From contig NC_033625.1 of NCBI RefSeq assembly GCF_001540865.1, positions 13,301,890-13,365,889 of the forward strand: DNA of 64,000 nucleotides, in the 5' to 3' direction. Shown one piece after another: positions 21,051-32,566 of the stretch. Every line of letters starts with the position of its first letter. Position 1 is the stretch's first letter. Origin of the DNA: Ananas comosus (Eukaryota > Streptophyta > Magnoliopsida > Poales > Bromeliaceae). Both the position numbers and the translations under genes were made by a program. The notes beneath the pieces are model-generated. The model saw only the letters and a program-made list of their open reading frames with translations, was not told the DNA's origin and did no database searches.

Positions 21051-24000
21051 TGTCACGCCCCGAGCCCGCCTCTTTGGTCGGATTCGGGCACGCCAACAGA
21101 CCGCCGAACGGACAGGGTTTCCCCTGCACGCGGACAGAGTCTCCCCTGTACGTTCAAGGCGTCGCAATCAATACAATTACAAGAGGTTCCAAACAGGAAC
21201 AATTTTCAACAACGATTGCATAAGGAAGGTATCAAACAACATAACACATCCTATATTATTACAATCATTCATCTCATCATTTTACATCGCATTTTTCATT
21301 ACATTGATTCTCAACTTCCAAATATACAATCGATTTCTAAACATAATATTACAACATCGATTCTTTTCTTTTCTTTTCTTATACCCCTAAGAAGCCGACT
21401 CAGGGTGCTGCTATCTGGTCTCTGTGGTAGGGCGCTAACTACGGAGCTACGCCCTTTCCTCGCGCCGCCGCGCCGCTCGCGTGTGAACCTGTACCCCTAA
21501 AAAACAACAACACGGGGGTGAGACTATTGTCCATAGTTTTCAGTGGGTACGGCCATCTAAGGGAAAAGCTCGACCCGCTAGGTCCGAAGGAGGCACTGCA
21601 ACCATGTTAGTCCAACAAATATCCACAGATATAAATGATTCATGCAACTAACATTTATCATGTTCATGCCTCACAAATATGCAAATTATGCAACTCTTAG
21701 TCATTCTTTACCGCCTTTCTTTAGAATATGCAATTCTTTATCATTAGCCATTCTTTATTCTTTATTCTTTATTCTTTATTCTTTATTCTTTGCGAAGGGC
21801 ACTCGCACCTTAGGCGCATTATACACATTTGCTATTCTTTATAACATTCACAAACGTTTCTCAATTATCATTCTTTCTCAATTGTCATTCTTTCACAGGG
21901 TTACCTTTACCCTAGCCAACTATGCCACTCGACTCGGTCTTGAGTCAATTCATAATGAATACAAGATCCACTTTCCAATCCATGATTCCTTTTTGTTCTT
22001 TGTTCTTTAATCTCACGGCTAACCCGGGGGTTTCGCCACATTAACTTGCTTCACATTAAGTCCATCATCGCAGGAACTCACCAGCTAGGACCGTCCTTAC
22101 GGGTCTACTCCAACCCGGATGCCAAACTCCGGAGCGCATCGCCCGAGGGGGAGCGACCGCCCTCGAGCACGGAACTCATAGCAAGTATGATCATATCCTT
22201 AACTCAAAGGATTTGTAGTTGAATCATGGCTTTACACTAACTCTAGTGTTCTTTACATCACTTTATGTTGCCACTCTAGCAATCATTGTTCTTTACATCT
22301 CTTTTACTTTTGCTAACTCTAGCAATCACGTTTTTCACATTCCTTTACTTTAAGCTATCTTTAGCTTTCACATTCTTTAACTTTACACGTTCTTTATGCC
22401 ACATTACATTACATTGTCTTTAGCCATTATCATTATTCTTTACATCACATTGCTTTGCCTTGTCTCAAGCCATTATCATTAGGTTCTCACATTACATCTC
22501 ATGCATACACATAGATTATTTAGATTCTTAATCATTCTAATAAGCACGTGTACTCACATCATGCAACATTACATTATTATCATCACATTGTTTTACATTA
22601 TCTTTAGCCATTATCATTGTTCTTTACATCACATTTATTCTTTGATGTCCCACACTAACTCTAGTGTCCACTTTACCATTTCGAATGCCACTCGATCTAT
22701 GTTCAACATGCATATATTTTGTCATCCATTGGTAGTCATTACTTAGCATTTTATGCATTCGTTAACATTTACTACATGCATTCTCGGTTAGTACAAATCT
22801 CATACTTTCATTTGACATCTATTTAGCATTTCTATAATATGCACATATAAATTAACATCAACTCATGCATTCATTTGGCATCTATCTTTATCATGCATTC
22901 TTAATTAGCATACTTTATCATGCATTCTCAAATAGCATACTTTAATCTTTATCATGCATTCTTAAATAGCATACTTTATCATGCGTCAATAGTAAACATA
23001 CTACACTTTAGCATGGAAAGCGACCTAATCGCTTCGGTGAGCACAACCCACCTCATTTCGCATTCCGATTGCTTGTCGACACTTGCAATCGGCCTCCCGC
23101 GGCACCCGTAACCCGGTTTGGCCCGATCTCTCACGCGACCACCCGAACGGCCTCCAATTCACGATCCGAAAATTAAAGGTCTTCGGTTATGTGCCACGAA
23201 GCTTCAAATCCATTTTCATGAATTTACGATATCGCCTCGGCCCTCCCGGCGGACCCGAAGCCTAAACGTCCGTTTCTTTAATAACTTCGCAACGGCTCGT
23301 CGGATTGCCGAACCGTCTTCGCCAACGCGTTCGTTTACCTAGCAATTAGGTTTATATAGGGTCAATTTAGATCAAACCCTTACATTTTACAAAACCCCAT
23401 TCGGAGCCCTAATATGCTATTAACCTCAAAATAATCCAAAATTAAATGGATCAACATGCTAACAAAGCTCATTAGAGGCTATTAGAATACTTAAAGCTAA
23501 GGATTAAGCCAAATCCTAAAAGCTTACCTCAATGTGAACGCCGCGACGACAACACACCGCTCCAACGGGCGCACGAAAGCTCAATCCGTCGCCTCCAACG
23601 CGTTCGCAAGCATATTCTCCACCAACCCCGCGAATTTGAGCGAGAGATATAGAGAAATGAGAGAGATCTCTAGAGAGAGAAAGGAGAGTTTCTCTCCTCT
23701 CTCCATGTGTGCGTGAGGTGTGTGTGGGTGTGCACGGCTGAAGGAGGAAGAAGAAGCATCATGCTTCTATTTAATTACACCCCAACACTATTCACCTCCA
23801 GGCAGCTTAAAATCTGATAACTTTCGCCGGAGCTCCCTGAATCTCCGTTTGAGCTCAAACTTGACAGTCATGTTCGGTTTTACTTAACTTAACAAGCTGA
23901 CGATCACTGGTTCAGTTTCGACCCCGTTTGGTCACTGAAAACTGTACCGAACTGCAATCTTTATCAGATAGCTTTCGGATTTTATTTCTCACTCTATGGG

Positions 24001-24265
24001 TGTCAGAAAAATATGAAACCTTAAATCTAGCCTCATAAAAATATTTCTGACATCTCCGCCAATTTTCATAATTTTCTGAGACTGTGCATTTTCTGCTTAT
24101 TTTTCTGTCCCGTCTCCAACAGAAAATTCTAGATCTTCTGTTTTAATTCCGATTTCAGCACAAGTCACCTCTGACTTATGTTTTACCTCTATAAATCTAA
24201 TAAAAATAGTTTCTCACACTATTTTTATTTATTATTATTTTTATACCAAAATCTGGTATATTACA
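21051..24265 (+). mobile_element. Solo LTR of a large-LTR retrotransposon (family L1)
   Basis: Starts TGTCACGCCCCGAGCCC and ends GGTATATTACA, flanked by the 5-bp duplication CTATG (21046-21050 and 24266-24270). At 3215 bp with no internal domains it is best explained as an LTR left by LTR-LTR recombination. It holds a (TTCTTTA)n run near 21748-21792, a long T/C-rich section (22200-23000) and a GAGA run near 23630-23690. Plant Ty3/gypsy elements of the Tekay/Del type have LTRs this large; that lineage call is inference. Confidence 0.85.
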
Positions 24266-24270
24266 CTATG

Positions 24271-24517
24271 AGGGTCCGAAAATGATATCGGGTCGTGTGC
24301 GAGGCGAACAAGCGTGAGAACTTATACGTTCTGAATGGAAGCACAGTCAGAACGAGAGCGAAAATAGTTTGGGTTCCAAAAGTTCGCAGAGGTGCAGTCG
24401 GTCGAGGCGAAGCGACGAATGCGGCGACATCGAGCGGAGAAGACAAGCTCAAGGTGGAGCTTGCATGGTGAGCTTGATGTAACGGTTGAAGACTACAAAT
24501 CCAACCAAGGTGGGGAT
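24271..24517 (+). pseudogene. Remaining 3' interior of the copia element
   Basis: Carries the end of the protease/pre-integrase segment (ENLYVLNGSTV near 24310) followed directly by a short Arg/Lys-rich tail and the polypurine tract next to the 3' LTR. The junction after NGSTV marks the internal deletion. Confidence 0.7.
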
Positions 24518-25226
24518 TGTTAGGATTTAGTTAGATTTGTAGTTGAATCCTAATTGGATTAGGATTAATATTTAAATCTGTTGGAGATAAATTAAGATTT
24601 AAATATTCATTAGAGTATGAATCTAACTAGATTAGAATAAATATTTAAATCTATTAGAGATAAACGAAATATAGATTTAAATATTTATTCGAGTAGGAAT
24701 CCTAATATACTATGATTAGGATACACTTTATGTGGGTGCTATATATAAATATATAGCATTAAGGAGTTAATTAGCAGAGAGAGGTATGACTGAATTAATT
24801 AACTTGGAGCTTTATGGTGCATACGCCCTGAAGCTTGAAAGACCGTACGGCTTAGTAGGAGAGAGAAAGTTCATCCATGAGTTGAGTACATCTTGTGCGG
24901 GAGTGTATGCGGAGAATTGTCTTTTTTGTGAGTTTATAGAAGACGAGAAAATGATAGGAGAGACTCAAAAAGAGAGCTCGGAGTCAGGTGTAATCTTCTC
25001 TTTTTTAATGAATATTTTTTTACCTGCATATTTTCTGTTTGATTAGTTTTTCTCTCTTTTGTGATTATATTAGCTTTTGCTGAGCAGACAGCTTTATGGT
25101 AAAAATCCGATTCGATACTTTCATTGCGGAATCTCAACAATCGATACCGGATATGCAGCAGTCGGTATCGGAGCGGATTGCGGATTCACAAAATCCGGTA
25201 CCGGAGTGAGTACTGGATTCCCAACA
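24518..25226 (+). repeat. 3' LTR of the non-autonomous copia element
   Basis: 709 bp, starts TGTTAGGATTTAGTTAGATT and ends GATTCCCAACA, followed by the CATAC duplication. Confidence 0.85.
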
Positions 25227-25231
25227 CATAC

Positions 25232-25465
25232 TATTTAAGCAATCACCCACTAAACCCTAAAAGATTATTATCATCCTAATCGAAAACTTAATAGACCAAT
25301 AACTTGTGCTATTAATCTATCTATACATTACAATATTTGTCACTTTAGAAGCCTAGCGCGCTCACATTAACCCTCTTTCCCTCGCTCCTATGCATGCCTC
25401 TTCATCTTTTCTAAGGTGCACTTGCTTCTTCCTCTTCCCTAAAGGGCACTCTATCTCTCTCTTTG

Positions 25466-25518
<53 letters not shown>

Positions 25519-26499
25519 TTTAAATTCTCTTTTAAATTCCCTTAGATTCATAGATTTCTCACACAATCTCACTATAATCTCGAAAGATTTCGCTCTCAAA
25601 GGCCTATAAAAGAGCGATGAGAAAACACCCACCCCGACAAGCTTAGGTAAGAAGAAGGTGAAGGAAACTAATTGAAGAAAAAAGAGAAAGTAGAAGAAGA
25701 GGAGGAGGTACGATACCCAAAAAAAAGAGAGAGAAGCTGTGGTCAAAAAAAAAAAGAGAGAGAGATGCTGTGGTTATTCTTCTCTTTGTTGTTGCAGTCG
25801 ACGCCCAAGCTGCCGCCGCTGTTGTGTTCACCACTGTCAATGCCACCACCGCATCCACCGCTGAAGCCGCTCAAGCCGCCGATCCTGTTGCGTCAGTTGC
25901 TGCTGCACACCCACTGCCGTTGTCACCCCAAGCCGTCGCCACTGCCGATGCCGAGGCTGAAACCCAGCCACTCCTATTGCTTCAAGAGCAAGAAAGAAGC
26001 AAAAAAAGGAGTGGAGTTTTTCTTTTAGTTGCTCAAACTGAAATGTACCTAACAATATGCTTTTATTAACCGTTGTATTATGTTTTGTACTAAAAAAGAG
26101 GAATCAAAACTTATTTGAAATTAAAAAAAAATTATTTAGTTCTTTCTCCCTTTCTTACATAACTTGCAAATATTTTGTCTATTTGATTTCCGTATTGTCA
26201 CCCCCCCTCCTACGGATATTTTCAAACTTTGCACCTGTCTTTTGTTAGTTGCAATTTTTCTACCAAATTAAAACATCCAAAACTTTAGAACTTTTTTTCA
26301 TAAATTAAGCAATATTTCATGCTGGAGTAAATGTAGAAATTATTAAATAAAATTAGTTGGCTTTAAAGTTATTAAGTTTTATATTACATTCTATTTAAAT
26401 ATTTATAAAAGTATTCAGATAAAATAATCGCAATCTACTTAACCATATATTTAATTTTATAAAAATATTTATATAAATTATTGGTATTTTATTTAACCT
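25232..26499. other. Unclassified DNA with low-complexity stretches
   Basis: Begins with the second half of the M4 repeat broken by the copia insertion (to about 25330), then CT-rich and GA-rich tracts. 25770-26030 is GC-richer and open in several frames, but has no ATG in the longest frame and only Ala/Pro-rich low complexity. No gene is called. Confidence 0.5.
25469..25514. repeat. (CT)23 microsatellite
   Basis: Perfect dinucleotide run. Confidence 0.95.
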
Positions 26500-26525
26500 C
26501 AGTGAAACGCGGATCTTATACTATC
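26500..26525 (+). other. Helitron-like 3' terminus (degenerate)
   Basis: CAGTGAAACGCGGATCTTAT then ACTATC resembles plant Helitron 3' ends (short GC hairpin, then CTRR). It parallels the better match at 33180-33205. AT-rich DNA precedes both. No 5' TC end was located. Confidence 0.35.
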
Positions 26526-26559
26526 TATAGATATATTAATTTGTTAGTTTTACTGTGTC

Positions 26560-27420
26560 CGACGTGTCACCTCCTCAGCCCCCGCTCCTTTCGCGCCCTT
26601 TCGAAGCGTCCCCGCGTTTCGCGGGGGCTTCGGGGGCCCCCACAGTGGGGCGGGCGGCAGCGGTGGTCACGTGTGCGGGACCCCACAGCGGGCGGGCGGC
26701 AGCGACTGGCGGCGGTCACATGTGCAGGACCCTACAGCGGGGCGAGCGGCAGCGCGCGAGGGCGTCGAGCGCGGGTCGCGCGCCCTCTCTCTCTCTCTTG
26801 TCGGGTGTTTGTCGGGGTCTCCTTCTCCCCTCCCCTGGCTTTCTCTCTCTCTTTCTCTCCCCCTCTTTCCTTCCCCCCGTCTCTCTCTCTCTCTCTCTCT
26901 CGCTCTCTCTCTCTCTCTCGATTCTGCCCCCTCTCTCCCCAACCCCTCGGTCCCACCCCGGCTCCCTCTCTCTCCTTCTTCCCTCGCGCTGCTGTGCTGC
27001 CAGGCACGGGTCGCCTGCACATGGCAGGTCGCCTCCCCCGCCGCTCTGTTTCTTCATCTCTTCTCCTCTCTCCCCCTCTCTCTCTCTCCTGTCCCCACCC
27101 TCCTCCGCGCTCTCTCTCTCTCTCCCCACCCTTTCTCTCGCTCCCCTCCCTCGCTTCTTCTCTCTCCCCTCTTTTTTTCTCTCCCCCTCCGGCTCTCTCT
27201 CTCTCTACCTCTCTCTCCTCTCCCCACCCCACCCGGCTCCTCTCTCTCTCTCTCTTTGCGGTGAGCCGTGGGGTGTGGGCGGCGCCGGCACGGGGGGCCC
27301 GAGGCACGGGCGAGTCGGGCGCGGCGCGGCGCGGCGGAGCGTAAGCGTAAGCGGGCGCAGGGGCTGGGCGCGGCACGGGCTGTGGGCGGAGCAGAAAAAC
27401 GCGGCTAATAGCCGTGGTTT
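26560..27420. repeat. GC-rich block with tandem repeats and a polypyrimidine tract
   Basis: 26641-26760 holds about three imperfect units of 43-48 bp built on CAGCGGGGCGGGCGGCAGCG and CACGTGTGC. 26780-27262 is almost pure C/T on the plus strand. Composition differs sharply from the AT-rich surroundings. The long overlapping frames are artefacts of the repeat content. Origin unknown, perhaps an LTR or transposon remnant. Confidence 0.7.
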
Positions 27421-27534
27421 TCATGGGTCCACGAGGCCGCTGCGGCCCGTGGACCACATGGAGAGAGGTTCACGGTGGACTCCTCCTCTATATTATTATA
27501 ATATATAATCTTTATTACTTAAACATACTATTTA

Positions 27535-27536
<2 letters not shown>

Positions 27537-27590
<54 letters not shown>

Positions 27591-27647
27591 TTATTTATAA
27601 GCATATATTTATTATATATATATATATATAATTCTATATATATATAT

Positions 27648-27683
<36 letters not shown>

Positions 27684-27690
27684 CTATATA
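27537..27690. repeat. (AT)n microsatellites
   Basis: Long AT/TA runs at 27537-27586 and 27617-27690, separated by a short AT-rich spacer. Confidence 0.9.
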
Positions 27691-28569
27691 TAGTACTTTG
27701 TTTTTATATAGATATATTATTATATAATAATTTATTACATAATTCACTATTTATTTTTATAAAATATAAACTATATAAATAAATATTAAATAGTTTAGAC
27801 TATCGGTATTAGATATAAATGTAATTTTATATGTGAAGGTAATATAAGATTTACACTTATATGTAGATGTACAGATAGTATTTTTCGTATATAGAAATTT
27901 GTACCATTATATACGCAATTATAATTCTTCTTTTCTATTTAATTTAGGAGAGAAGATGAATCAGTACATGTACATCAATATTGTTATTTGAATGAGCCAA
28001 ATGACTGATTCTTTTGTTTGTAGGAATGTGTTGCGAACTTTTGTAGTATATTAGTCATTTACCGCCTGAGCCAATTAATCTACTTAACTCTTAGGTGTAG
28101 GCTAATATCCACAAACAAATATGCAAGGTTGCCTTTGTTTGTTTAATTATTTGTGCTCATTTTATGCTGAAAATTGCAAACCCTGTTGGTAGCTTAGTAC
28201 ATAATATATATATATACATACTTTGATTTATCTATATTTTAATTGGTTTATATGTAGGCCGTATTGATGATTCTCCTGTCATGCTTGCCAAACGTCAAAC
28301 TTTTATGAATGCAAGTGGTGAGGCTTTAAGTAGATACCTCTAACTCATCCAAATTATATACAACTATCTGAAGCAATTCTTATTATTATCTTATTCTAAT
28401 TTTATGATGCAAATTGGGGCTTCTTTATGTAGGTTGGTTCGCTGGTTTGATATTACAAGATATCACTGAATCAAATATTTCTGATATATATATCATTTTG
28501 TTGTTATGTAACTATTGATGTTTAGTTCTTACTATTAGTTTTTTTATGGTTTCTTAGTTTTATTACTTT
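27691..28569. other. AT-rich DNA with exon-like patches
   Basis: Short patches of higher complexity (e.g. 28257-28346, open with the frame GRIDDSPVMLAKRQTFMNAS) follow T-rich stretches ending in AG. The solo LTR at 28575 interrupts TTTGCAG followed by an open stretch resuming at 32567. These could be captured gene fragments; the source gene was not recognised. Confidence 0.35.
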
Positions 28570-30054
28570 GCAGATGTCACACCCCGGGGTCCCTTTTAGT
28601 TTGAAACATAGCGGAAAAGCGTCTAAAATTTTTTTTTTTTTTTTTTTTTAGCCTAACCTTAGGGTATGCCAGATCCGCCACAAATACAGGAAATTCACTG
28701 TTCACACGGACAGAGTCTCCCCTGTATTTGCACGGCGTCGCACAAGTACAAAAGTACAAACAGAGTATAACCAGGATACAACCACAATACATGAATATAC
28801 AATACTCAACATTCATTTACCATTCACCAGATATTTACCATTCAGTGTTTAAATATAGAAGCCACGAGAAAACTCTTTTGAAAGCTGTTTCCCACACGGA
28901 AACCTTTTCTTTTTAAAAATACGCTACCACGAGGGGTAGAAAACTATTTTTTCTTTTCACAAAATCCACGAGTTCTATAGTTTATTCAAAATCACATGAA
29001 TTCGAATAATATAAACCAACTGAACCATGAAATATTAAAGCTATTAATAACAAAAGTAAACAGGGTAGGAACTAAACCAACAAACTGGGTCGGAAGCTCT
29101 AGCGACCATTACGAACATGTCTCACGTCTCGTCTCAACCTCACCGCCCGCAATACCTGAAAAATGGTGGGGGAGGTGAGAATATGTAAACATGTCACCCC
29201 TCCTAGTGGGTACCGCAAGCCGATGAAGGCGAGGAGTACTCACCGGATCAGGAAGAGATAAATAACAATATGAGTAGGTGAAATACTAAATACAGTAGCA
29301 ACGATCATGAACGAAAGAGATAGAACTATAAATAAAAGCATAACTACCGCTACTGTAATGAACAACTGAAAGTATATATGCAGCTAAACTATAGTAGCAA
29401 GACAAGTGTAAAGAAAGAACTGAAGGTATAACAACAACCGCTACTATAGCTATATGCGTCAATCGGTCAAGAAGTCCAAATATACCCAATCTGAAATCTG
29501 CTGCTCTATTGGTCCGCACCGCAAACCTTAAGCCTATGTCACTACTACTCTCCAATGCATATAACCCTTCTAGGGCTCACGGGTTGACACCTGCAACCAC
29601 TTTTCCGGAAAAGAACACTCCCTGCGGTGGATCAGACCGCCAGTGTTCGTGAAATGCGACGAGTATCAGGCGGTCGATGCTGATATGCTCAAAGGCCAAA
29701 CGTCGGCAACCAGCCGACAATCTTGCCCACACGGCTCATCGATCGTATAGGTCATCAACTGTAAGGAAGCACAAGAACTGACCACTCAGGTCAACTAGGA
29801 TGGGACAACATCAACATCCTCTCAATCATATGCAAATACTGCTCAATGAACCATAAGGACTGACCACTCAGGTCAACTAGGATATATGCATAACGAATCG
29901 ATGAATAGGTCATCAGAGTGTATCAATAGAATCCAGAACTACCGTCGGCCACTAGCCAACAATCCAACCCCTTTAGGGTACATCGACCACAACGGTCATC
30001 GAACGACAGAAGTCAAGGAACCGACCAAATGTGTCACAAATAAGAGATACGAGA

Positions 30055-30170
30055 ACCAACCAACCAAGTCACTGATACGAAGTACAGGAATCGACCTACC
30101 AAGTCACTGATATGAAGTACAAGAATCGACCAACCAAGTCACTGATATGAAATACAAGAATCAACCAACC
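30055..30170 (+). repeat. 35-bp minisatellite inside LTR copy A
   Basis: About three and a half units built on ACCAACCAAGTCACTGATAT followed by GAAGTACAAGAATCG. The matching array in copy B (42671-42830, opposite strand) has more units. Confidence 0.8.
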
Positions 30171-30718
30171 AGGTCAACAGATACGCACGTAGATAGAACC
30201 ACTCTACTCCTACTCAGGATACTAAGCATGCAAACAACGAGTAGAGTATAATGGAATAACATGGGCGCAAGTCTCAATATATACTATGCAATAATAACAA
30301 CAGAAGAGTAAGGGTAAGAAACCATCACCAAGTATACACCACTGTACCACGTCGGATCGAAGTACCCACCTGTAAGGATGTCGCGTCTGTCTCCTGACTG
30401 CAAAAGAATATCGATAGGACCTATAGAGGGTCCACCGGGTTAGTATCTAATCCACAACTAATAACCACAGTATCCACAACCCCACAACAATTTCACGAAG
30501 ATCGGTTTTCCAATACCGATTACCGAACACGTCGGAAGAATTCCGAACCGAACCCTCATTCCGTCGGCAGTTTTCGCCGAACGACGCTCCGAAAATCACG
30601 ATTTGATTTCCGCAAGAGCTTGGGGCCTTGGACGATTAGTCCAGAGGTTGTCCTCAGCCCTAACCTGCTGCCAACAACAGCTACGTCAAAGCGAACGGCA
30701 TACAAGTCCCTAACGACA

Positions 30719-30750
30719 CATGAAATCACATCATTTTATGTGATTTCATG
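30719..30750 (+). other. Conserved perfect hairpin in the LTR
   Basis: CATGAAATCACA and TGTGATTTCATG form a 12-bp perfect stem around an 8-base spacer. The same structure is unchanged at 59489-59520 and partly kept at about 36594-36624. Confidence 0.8.
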
Positions 30751-30829
30751 GCTCTAACGAGTCGTACAAGCAAACTAGGGATCAACGAAGGTGATATCGC
30801 ACTTGCTGCTAGGTTTCAGCATGCCTGAG

Positions 30830-31860
30830 GCCGTGCTCACTTTTCGGAGCACTGCCGGCCGCAACAGCGCACGCACGAGCGGCGCGAAATTCAGCGAACC
30901 AGCGCGCAAAGCGCGAAGATCTACCTAAACCCGCTAACCGGGGCATCCCTAACCCTCACAGAGGTGAGCATCGTGTTCAGCACGAACCCATGATCACTGT
31001 GCTCACCTCCTGGGGTGTCGGGGAGTCGTCGGATCACCGAAAAGGTGACCGGAAAGTGCAAACACAGTGCAAGAAAGCAAACTAAATGCATACCGGAGCG
31101 GTGGGAGCAAGGGTTGGCCGCCGGCGATCGGACGGCGGGCGCTCCGGTCGGGGACGAGAGCAGTTGGTCCGAGAGGTCCGGGGATAGTGCTGGCCGATGG
31201 CGGGCGGCAGCCGGTGGCGCGGCGGCGGAGATCAAGCCCGCCCAGTCCTTCTCGGGTTCAAGGTTGCCGGCGGCGAGGCGGCGGCCGGGGGAGCTCGGGA
31301 CGGCGACGGTTCGGTGCCGGAGGCCGAGGGGAAGGCAGTGTACCCCTCGGTGGGCGACGGCGGCGCTCGGGGCGGCGCGGCTCCAAGGTCGGCCCGCACA
31401 GGTCTGGGCGGCTGCGGGAGTTCCCAGTGGCGGCCGGCGGCGTGCGGGGACGGCGGGGGACGCACGCCGGAGGTCACCGGAGGCTTCCAGAGGGCGGCGC
31501 GGCCGAAGGTTGGCGAGGGCGGCGCGCCGACGTGAAGATCACCCAGGCTCGGCTTGGATGGCTGCTGGCGGCCGTAGCAAAGAGGGGCGGCGCCCGGCGG
31601 CGCTCGGGGACGGCGGGGCCGGAGAGAGGTGACGCGGGCGACGCGTCTCGTCCCAGAGGAAAGCGTCCCGAGGCGCTGGGCTCCCCAACCACCTTCGGCC
31701 AAGGAGGGAAGGAGCGTGGCCGCGAGGGTGGTTCGGGGCTGCAGGAGCAATCCGGCGGCGGGAGCCGCACGCCGACGGCCGGGACGCGCGCACGGCTGGG
31801 TGGAGGGTGGCTGGAGTCGGCTGGGGTCAGCTGGGGGGTTCTAGGGTTAGGGTTTCTCCT
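30830..31860. other. GC-rich island of the LTR
   Basis: About 1 kb of strongly GC-rich DNA within an otherwise AT-rich LTR, ending with TAGGGTTAGGGTTTCTCC at 31843-31860. Open frames on both strands reflect composition: the frames differ between LTR copies. May act as promoter/leader of the parent retrotransposon (inference). Confidence 0.6.
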
Positions 31861-32566
31861 CGGAACTCCAGATCTACCTATATATAGGTAGAGGAAACTT
31901 GCGAAAAACCCCCTCAAAGTTGATCAATTTCGACCCAGCTCCCTACCAGCTGGTGCACCTTGCACGACAGTCCCTCCGAGTTCGAAAACTCGAAAAACGG
32001 CGCATAAAATAATGGGCTTCTTCGCGATTTATCCGTTTTGTCAAATCAGCCCCTTTGAGGACTTTTCGCGATTCCCGAAGATCCGTCCGTCGGATTTCCG
32101 ATCGGATCGCACCAGGGCGATCAGCACGACAGAAGCATCGAATCTAGCATTTCATTTCGCCCGAAAAGGTCTCCGATTTGCGACAAAACCCACCCTCATT
32201 GGTTCCACCAAAACCACAAATAGGTATAATTATATGTAAAAACCATTAAACCCATTTTTCTCGAAATCCGTCCAAATCCAAATCCGTCAGTACCAATGGG
32301 TCCAAGATAGTCGAGCCGTTGAAAACGAACTATTGGACGACTATGATCGGAGTTCGATACGCGTCGAAAGCCAACTATACTCCGTGGCCTCTTCGAAAAA
32401 CCGGAGTTACTATTCACTTAAGTGATTCTTTCGGGTCGCGTAACTTCTCCGTCTTAACTCGTTTCCTCCTGAAACTTGACGAGTGCTTATGTAATTACAT
32501 TACACACATAAACATCATCAATAGAGAGTTTAGTTGCACTGTCAAAATCTCAGTCCTTACAGCAGA

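Larger units (their letters stand above)
19235..25226 (+). mobile_element. Non-autonomous copia retrotransposon with a nested solo LTR
   Basis: Flanked by the 5-bp duplication CATAC (19230-19234 and 25227-25231). It has two LTRs (19235-19858 and 24518-25226), each starting TGTTAGGATTT and ending CCCAACA. A PBS follows the left LTR and a purine-rich AAGGTGGGGA tract precedes the right one. Without the nested 3.2-kb LTR the interior is only about 1.4 kb: gag, protease and the start of the pre-integrase region, then a jump to the 3' end. Integrase, RT and RNase H are absent, so it would depend on an autonomous partner. The gag frame has several stops. Confidence 0.9.
28575..32561 (+). mobile_element. 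4-kb solo LTR (family L2, copy A)
   Basis: Starts TGTCACACCCCGGGG and ends CTCAGTCCTTACA, flanked by GCAGA (28570-28574 and 32562-32566). 3987 bp with no gag or pol. Internal landmarks are a T20-type run near 28630, a 35-bp minisatellite (30055-30170), a conserved hairpin (30719-30750) and a GC-rich island (30830-31840) ended by telo-box sequence TTAGGGTTT. Related copies are 34766-44260 (opposite orientation), 57780-61298 and 61725 to the window edge. Tekay/Del-type affiliation is suggested only by LTR size. Confidence 0.88.

Noticed and set aside
25770..26069. Ala-rich frame that might be a small secreted protein
   Set aside because: No ATG start in frame, low complexity and repetitive surroundings.
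26481..27508. Frames of 100-317 codons over the CT-rich block
   Set aside because: They encode Ser/Leu or Arg/Glu dipeptide runs from the (CT)n repeat and are open in all frames.
27414..27782. Tyr/Ile-rich 122-codon frame
   Set aside because: Translation of (AT)n microsatellites.
30055..30170. CRISPR-like array
   Set aside because: Contiguous minisatellite without unique spacers, inside a plant LTR.
31015..31917. Long overlapping frames in the GC-rich island (also 35550-36341, 53376-53947 and 59879-60469)
   Set aside because: They lie inside solo LTRs, are open on both strands, and the frame is not kept between LTR copies despite DNA similarity. High GC depletes stop codons.
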